Assembly: GCA_029204225.1 (NCBI GenBank)
Contig: CM055111.1
Location: 4,756,377-4,820,376, forward strand
DNA length: 64,000 bases
From: Diphasiastrum complanatum
Lineage: Eukaryota > Streptophyta > Lycopodiopsida > Lycopodiales > Lycopodiaceae
Direction: 5' to 3'
Of the stretch, positions 59,077 through 64,000 are shown piece by piece. Position 1 is the stretch's first letter, and every line of letters starts with the position of its first letter. A program made the translations under genes and the position numbers. Under the pieces are notes generated by a model. The model worked only from the letters and a program-made list of their open reading frames with translations. It was not told the origin of the DNA and did no database searches.

Positions 59077-59174
59077 GGGGGGAGAGTGGGATATTTTTGG
59101 ATCCACTAAAGCAATTACACTGCCAGCAACAACATCAGCAAGATCGACAGCCAAGGTCACAAGTCAAATATGAA
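58077..59174 (+). other. Region after gag without pol motifs
   Basis: No protease, RT, RNase H or integrase signature was seen on either strand. Short frames exist. A homopolymer block T12 then G27 lies at 59044-59082. Confidence 0.6.
59044..59082. repeat. T12-G27 homopolymer block
   Basis: Twelve T followed by 27 G in a row. It is conspicuous in this AT-rich DNA and may be partly a sequencing or assembly artefact. Confidence 0.8.
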
Positions 59175-59968
59175 AACAACAAGGCTAAGAAGATAGATGG
59201 GCAATCCAAAGCGACTCAATCAGAAAAAGTATTCCAATCACGACGAAGATCCTTCAGAAAAGAGAAACACAAAGCATTGGGAAATCAGTCTCTTTCTTTC
59301 AATCGGCCTCTTGTCATACTTCTGTGCCCATCCTCATGCCTATCGTCCACACCATCTATCGATGTCACCACCTCCACCCTACCTTCCATCTGTTTGTTTA
59401 TTATCAATTCACTGTTCTTCTAAGAAATCTCCAATTTTTGATAGTCTTACTGAAGCAGCTAATAGATCATTGCAAGTGTCTTGTAGAGACTAACTACCAC
59501 CTACAATGAATGATCAGCCAAAAGAAGATCTAAGAAGCAGACGAAGCAACTAGAAGACATAAGAAATTAAGCAAAGACGCTGAAGAGAAAAGGACAAAAA
59601 TCAAGCAACAGATAAGTCTGATCAATCTTGATCAAAAGAAACTCTCTGGAGCAATGATAGTTGAATTTCCTCCTATGAAGCTCAAAGAGATCAAAAAATA
59701 ATGGATCGAAAGAAAGAGCTGCAGAAAAGAAAGATGAAGACAACCATGAACCTACAAAATAAAGCGAGCTCCTCACCCAGCAAGTGGTGGTCAAACCTCG
59801 ACATTGCAAGGGTCCAAGGCTGTAACTGTAGAACTATCAGTTTCTTCACCCTGCCACCAAACCTTCATCGTGTTTTCTTGTCATCACCAACCATTCATCC
59901 AAGTTGTTTCTACCACCAATGTGTGAATGAGCCCGTTCCCTTGAAGACTGATAACCAAGATTTGTGCT
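59175..59968 (+). repeat. Module M, copy inside the gag-only element
   Basis: Aligns with the reverse complement of 41588-42348. The frame MGNPKRLNQKKYSNHDEDPS starts at 59197; later pieces are SPIFDSLTEAANRSLQVSCRD and KWWSNLDIARVQGCNC, the latter in another frame. I do not recognise the product. It lies where pol would be in a complete gypsy element. Confidence 0.78.
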
Positions 59969-60892
59969 ACCTATCAGGAAAGAGCATCGACAAGACTGGA
60001 ACTTCGACTGAATTACGAAAACGCCCAGAAGCAATATGGAGGATACAGTTCTCCTAGAAGTTAGTACCTGTCAAGGAACCAGAGATGAAACCGTCAATGG
60101 TAGATACTAGTGGTAAGAAAGAATACATGCAGGAAGCACTTAAGCATGCAAGTTGTGAAGCTGTTGGGAGCTCTCCAAATTTTGAGAATGACAACCATTA
60201 TAGCAATAAGACATTCTGATCACATTGCGGCAAATCGCAAAAAGTAGTCTTTTGAAAAGACTGACAGCAATAAGCACTTGGTTTTACGCAAGCGACCAAG
60301 GATCTACGCTTTTTCAAGTGACGATCGAAGATGCCAATGCGGAAGCAGAGCGACATCGTCCAATATGAGTTGTAGTGGGTCCTGCAACACATTAGGGGTG
60401 GGTTGATATTGGCTGATTTTGACGAATCCCCAAGATACTCGGACAGAGAAACTCAAGAGCATCTCTCACCTTAGACCGAGGAGGACTCTGAGAAGACGAG
60501 ACAAATGAAGATTGAGAGCCGAGTATGAGCGTCGAGGAATACTAGTAGTGATGGCAAGCAAGAATTGTGTAAGCCTCATGGTGAATCTCGAAAGATAAAA
60601 TGACCATGTAGGAACTAGTATTTCTAGGCAAATGTAATAAATGCAAGTAGACCCCTCTTAGAAAAGTAGAGTGCGCCACCTTTTGATGGTGACCTCTAGT
60701 GGAGAGCATTATTCCACTTGTAATTTGTGAAATGTAGAAATTTCACTAGGATGCCACCTAAGGAGCTCTCTTGCTAATCTAAGAGACTTCCTCTTTGTGA
60801 AGATGAGCTTTTTGTGAAATGTACCTACTCCATGCTGAAATGAGAAGAGCCTTCACGAGTTTGGTGCATCCATTGAGCTCCTTGATCATGCT
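59969..60892 (+). other. 3' internal region of the gag-only element
   Basis: No recognisable coding motif. Short frames only. Confidence 0.55.
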
Positions 60893-61567
60893 TGTTTCTT
60901 GAGTGATGTATTTATGATCTTGCCCTTCCCTCCTTTGTGTGTGGTTGTGGATTGTATAGCGGATTAGATTTGCTACTTTCCTAGAGTGGATTAGTTTTCT
61001 TTTCTTGCTTGTGGATTAATGTAGGAGCCAGCATTCAGGTAAACTAAATAGGCTAGAAATGTAATAAATATCCTGCATATCTTGACATTCTAGTTCTTGA
61101 CATTCTTGGGATGTCCAAGAATCAAAATGCTGGTTGGTTTCTTGATTCTTGGACTTCTTAAATGCTGTAGATTAATTCTTGTTTCCTGTTTTGTCAGCTA
61201 ATGCAAGTGTAGCCTCAGTGTTAGTATGTTGTAGGATTTGATTCAGTTCGTTTTTCAGAGTAGGTAGCTATAGAATTTATTGAATTTTCATTTGGGCTGC
61301 ATGCTGATCTATAAATGAATGTTCATGGCTTGCACATCTGTTTGAATGTAAGTGTTTTCAAGAGAGAAATGACCTTGAGTTGTCCTTTGACAAGCGTAGG
61401 ACAAAAATACTACAACATTGATCAATTCCTTCTGTCTGATTTTGGGCTTTGAACAAGAACGAATAACTTAAGCAAGATCCCAATGTCTCTATTGACAAGC
61501 AGAAGAAGAAGTAAGTAAAGGAAATTAAAAAACCAATAGATCCTTTGGAGCAGGGGATCTGTCAACA
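60893..61567 (+). repeat. 3' LTR of the gag-only element
   Basis: About 675 bp, same ends as the 5' LTR with a short extra segment (tatagcgga) near 60957. Confidence 0.88.
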
Positions 61568-62340
61568 GACAAGCAACAAAAGATCTTTTAGATGTTGTTC
61601 ATACATATACTATGTGGACCTATGCAAAGTCCTTCATTACTAGATGCAAAGTATTTCATTACCTTTATTGAGGAATTTTCTAAAAGAACAGCAGTTTATT
61701 TCATTAAACAAAAATCAGAAGCTTTCATCAAGTTCAGACAATTCAAAGAGCATGCAAAAAATCATACTGATAAACAAATCAAAGCATTGAGGTCAGATAA
61801 CCAGAGGAGAATACATCTCCACCGAATTCAAGGAGTATCGCCTCAACAACGGCATTGAGCAACAATACATTACCTCCTATTCGCCTCAATTAAATGGTCT
61901 TGCTGGAGAGAAAGAACCAGAACCTTAGTCAAATCGACAAAGTGCATGTTATCACATGCGACACTTTCGAAGTCCTTCTGGGCTGAAGCTGTTTCAACAT
62001 CAACCTATATTTAGAACAGATGTCCAACTAAAGGTCTCTCAGAAAAAACACCATTTGAAGTTTGGATAGGTACCAAACTTATTTATCAAACTTATGAGTT
62101 TTTGGATGTATTGCTTATGTGCAGATCCTCACGATCTTAAGGAGAAGCTCGCCTTCCAGAATATCAAATGTATTTTCATCAGCTACACTACTTCAAATCA
62201 AGCCTACAAGTTGTTCGATCCCATCGAGTCGAAGATATTCACTAGCCGGGATGTCATCTTCATCGAAGATCAGTTTCAAGACCTCAAGGGAAAGTCACAG
62301 CCCATCCAACCGACCTGTCAGATTCTCCTGACATATTGAA
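61568..62340 (+). pseudogene. Copia G integrase
   Basis: Resumes after the insertion with LCGPMQSPSLLDAKYFITFI, but the catalytic pair reads FIEEFS where the family has FIDDFS. KALRSDN follows and then a frame shift; the third block is disrupted (near 61900). The C-terminal part FISYTTSNQAYKLFDPIESK and FTSRDVIFIEDQF is in a further frame. Confidence 0.87.
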
Positions 62341-63930
62341 CTTTCCAATTCCTCAGTCGACTATTCCCCTTGAAGGACCAAGCTCATCTACTCTTGACGA
62401 ACAACAAATCAACGGTGAATCAGAAGATGATGATTTTTGTTGTTCGACAACTACAATATGATGAAAATGATCAACTTCCTCTATTTTTCAGAAGATCATC
62501 AAGAGGTAGCAGACCACCTATCAGGTATCTCGACGAGTCTGCATACCTACCTTGTTCACGAGCCGACGAATGTCCCAACGACTGTCGAAGAGGCACTCAA
62601 TCAGCCAAATTCAGATATTTGAAAAGAAGCTATGGATAAAGAGTATTCATCTCTTATCAAGAACCAGACATGGATAATTGTCGAATTACCTGCTAGCAGA
62701 AAACGTAGTTGATTACAAATGGATTTTCAACTTCAAATACAAAACAAACGGAAGCATCGACAAAAGAAAAGCCCGACTTATCGCTAGAGGATTTTCTCAG
62801 GTATACAATGTCGATTACACTGAGACTTTCAGTCCAGTAGTCAAGCATTCTTCTATTTGACTTTTATTATCGTTTGCTGCTACAACAGATTTGGAGATAC
62901 ATCAAATGGATGTACAGACAATATATCTCAATGGAGTTATTGACAAAGACATTTACATGGTGCAACCAAAGGTTATCATTATCGAGGGTAAACACAATCA
63001 TGTGTGTAAATTCATACGACACTTTATGGGCTTGAAGCAATCTGCTCGAGCATGGTTTCAAAGGATCAATACTTTTCTTATTGATCATGGCTACCACACC
63101 TAGCTCTTCAGATTCAAATGTTTACTTCAAGAAAGTGCAACAATCTTTTATCATTATCACTTTGTACGTGGACGACACAATTGCTCTTTAGCAACACTAT
63201 CGATTTTGATAAAAGAGGCCAAGACAATGCTATCTTCCGAATTTGACATGACCGACCTGGTCAAAGTTCATTTCTTCCTTGGTATTCAAATCCACAGAGA
63301 CATAAATTGAAAGTTGATCTACATTACTCAACAGAGGTACATCTACAATATGTTAGTCAGATATAATCTAACTAATTGCAAGATAGCTCTCTCACCAATG
63401 GAACTAGATCTTAAATTGTCAAAGGACCAGTGTCCTTAAACAATTCAAGAGAAGCAACAGATGTGTGAGTATCCTCACCATTCTATTATATGATCTCTTA
63501 TGTACGCCATGGTCTGTACTAGGCTAGACATAGCTTTGCAATTAGCTCTTTAAGGCAGTGTATGACCAACCCTGGTGTAACACATTGGAAGGCTCTTATC
63601 AGAGTCATGAAATATCTTCGAGCTACTATGGACTTTTGCATTTGTTATGGAGCCTGTCGACAATGACAAACCTCAATCTACTCATTGGTTTTACAGTTCC
63701 AAGTTGGGCAGGAGATGTAGATCACTCATAAATCCACTTTCTGATTTACATTCTTCCTCAACAATTTCTTGTAACAGTACAAGCAATCTTCGATAGCTCT
63801 ATCTTCTACAAAACAGAGTATGTCACAGCTCACAAGCTACAAAAGAAGCAATTTGGTTAAGAAACTACTTTCAGATATCAGTCTGAATCAATATGCTCCG
63901 ACATTATTATTTTGTGATAATCAAAGTGTC
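62341..63930 (+). pseudogene. Copia G reverse transcriptase and RNase H
   Basis: In several frames: VDYKWIFNFKYKTNGSIDK, LIARGFSQVYNVDYTETFS, IHQMDVQTIYLNG (motif A), FMGLKQSARAWFQRINTFL, LYVDDTIAL (catalytic box, near 63165), FFLGIQIHRD, and RNase H pieces near 63800-63925 (ATKEAIWLRNYF and LFCDNQSV). More than five frame breaks. It ends at about 63930. Confidence 0.9.
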
Positions 63931-64000
63931 AAACTTCGTTGTATTTGTACGGACTATGTAAAAATACTTGTAATTCTACAAATTGTATAAACACGAGAAA
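63931..64000 (-). mobile_element. Inverted LTR G fragment at the window edge
   Basis: In minus sense tttctcgtgtttatac then tagaattacaagtatttttaca matches 51588-51655 of LTR G. It is joined directly to the RNase H of copia G and continues beyond the window. Confidence 0.75.

Larger units (their letters stand above)
54118..61567 (+). mobile_element. Gag-only Ty3/gypsy-type element (TR-GAG-like)
   Basis: About 7.45 kb between two direct LTRs (54118-54782 and 60893-61567, roughly 8% different by eye). The leader contains a long TTTCGA-type tandem repeat, then a gypsy gag with zinc knuckles. No protease, RT, RNase H or integrase motif was found between gag and the 3' LTR. This is the arrangement of the plant non-autonomous class called TR-GAG. 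A clean 5-bp target duplication could not be found, and no strong polypurine tract precedes the 3' LTR. Confidence 0.82.
51514..63930 (+). mobile_element. Copia element G, split by a gypsy insertion
   Basis: LTR 51514-52488, primer sites, leader, gag and protease up to about 54117, then the gag-only gypsy element (54118-61567), then integrase, RT and RNase H from 61568 to about 63930. All frames are broken. It ends inside RNase H at CDNQSV, where an inverted LTR fragment of the same family begins. Confidence 0.87.

Noticed and set aside
54118-61567. Clean 5-bp target duplication for the gag-only element
   Set aside because: The bases left (ctact) and right (gacaa) of the apparent LTR ends do not match; either the ends are misplaced by a few bases or the flanks have changed.

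Overview
The window is nuclear DNA of a land plant with a large, repeat-dense genome, most likely a seed plant. Three things support this. LTR retrotransposons cover most of it, mainly Ty1/copia with some Ty3/gypsy. Their primer sites read TGGTATCAGAGC, the initiator-Met tRNA type usual in plant copia. The one host gene that can be reconstructed has GT-AG introns and belongs to a plant lysine-rich family whose proteins start MSRC(F/Y)P(F/Y)PPPGYEKK. The species cannot be named from the sequence. There are no prokaryotic operons, CRISPR arrays, rRNAs or convincing tRNAs.

Layout. 0-5 kb holds a (GA)n tract, two oppositely oriented gypsy pol scraps and a decayed dispersed repeat. 5-13.5 kb holds a copia family whose 5' half (+) faces the 3' end of another copy (-), so its two LTRs are inverted, followed by two stacked 5' ends of a second copia family. 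13.5-15.3 kb is an unrecognised, GC-richer decayed coding block. 15.3-19.8 kb holds TCGCGA-rich repeats, LTR pieces, and a patchwork in which a COG6 exon with its intron tail is fused to codons 11-50 of ubiquitin and then to telomere-like repeats, downstream of an LTR in sense orientation. 19.8-31.3 kb is the island poorest in recognisable elements; it contains the only intact-looking host gene, a three-exon gene on the minus strand at 23883-26537.

31.3-64 kb is nested retrotransposons. A 5.7 kb copia (31336-37064, -) has LTRs that differ at one base in 655 and a perfect 5-bp target duplication, yet its reverse transcriptase core is deleted. It sits in an older copia gag (+). A related older copia (45061-50078, -), also lacking the RT core, sits in the integrase gene of another copia, again with a 5-bp duplication. 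A 7.4 kb gypsy-type element with gag but no pol (54118-61567, +; TR-GAG-like) splits a further copia (51514-63930, +).

The genes do not form a pathway. The main themes are elements that have lost the RT or all of pol and so must be copied in trans, nesting that gives relative ages, and capture or filler insertion of host gene pieces. All identifications come from reading motifs by eye; no database search was run.
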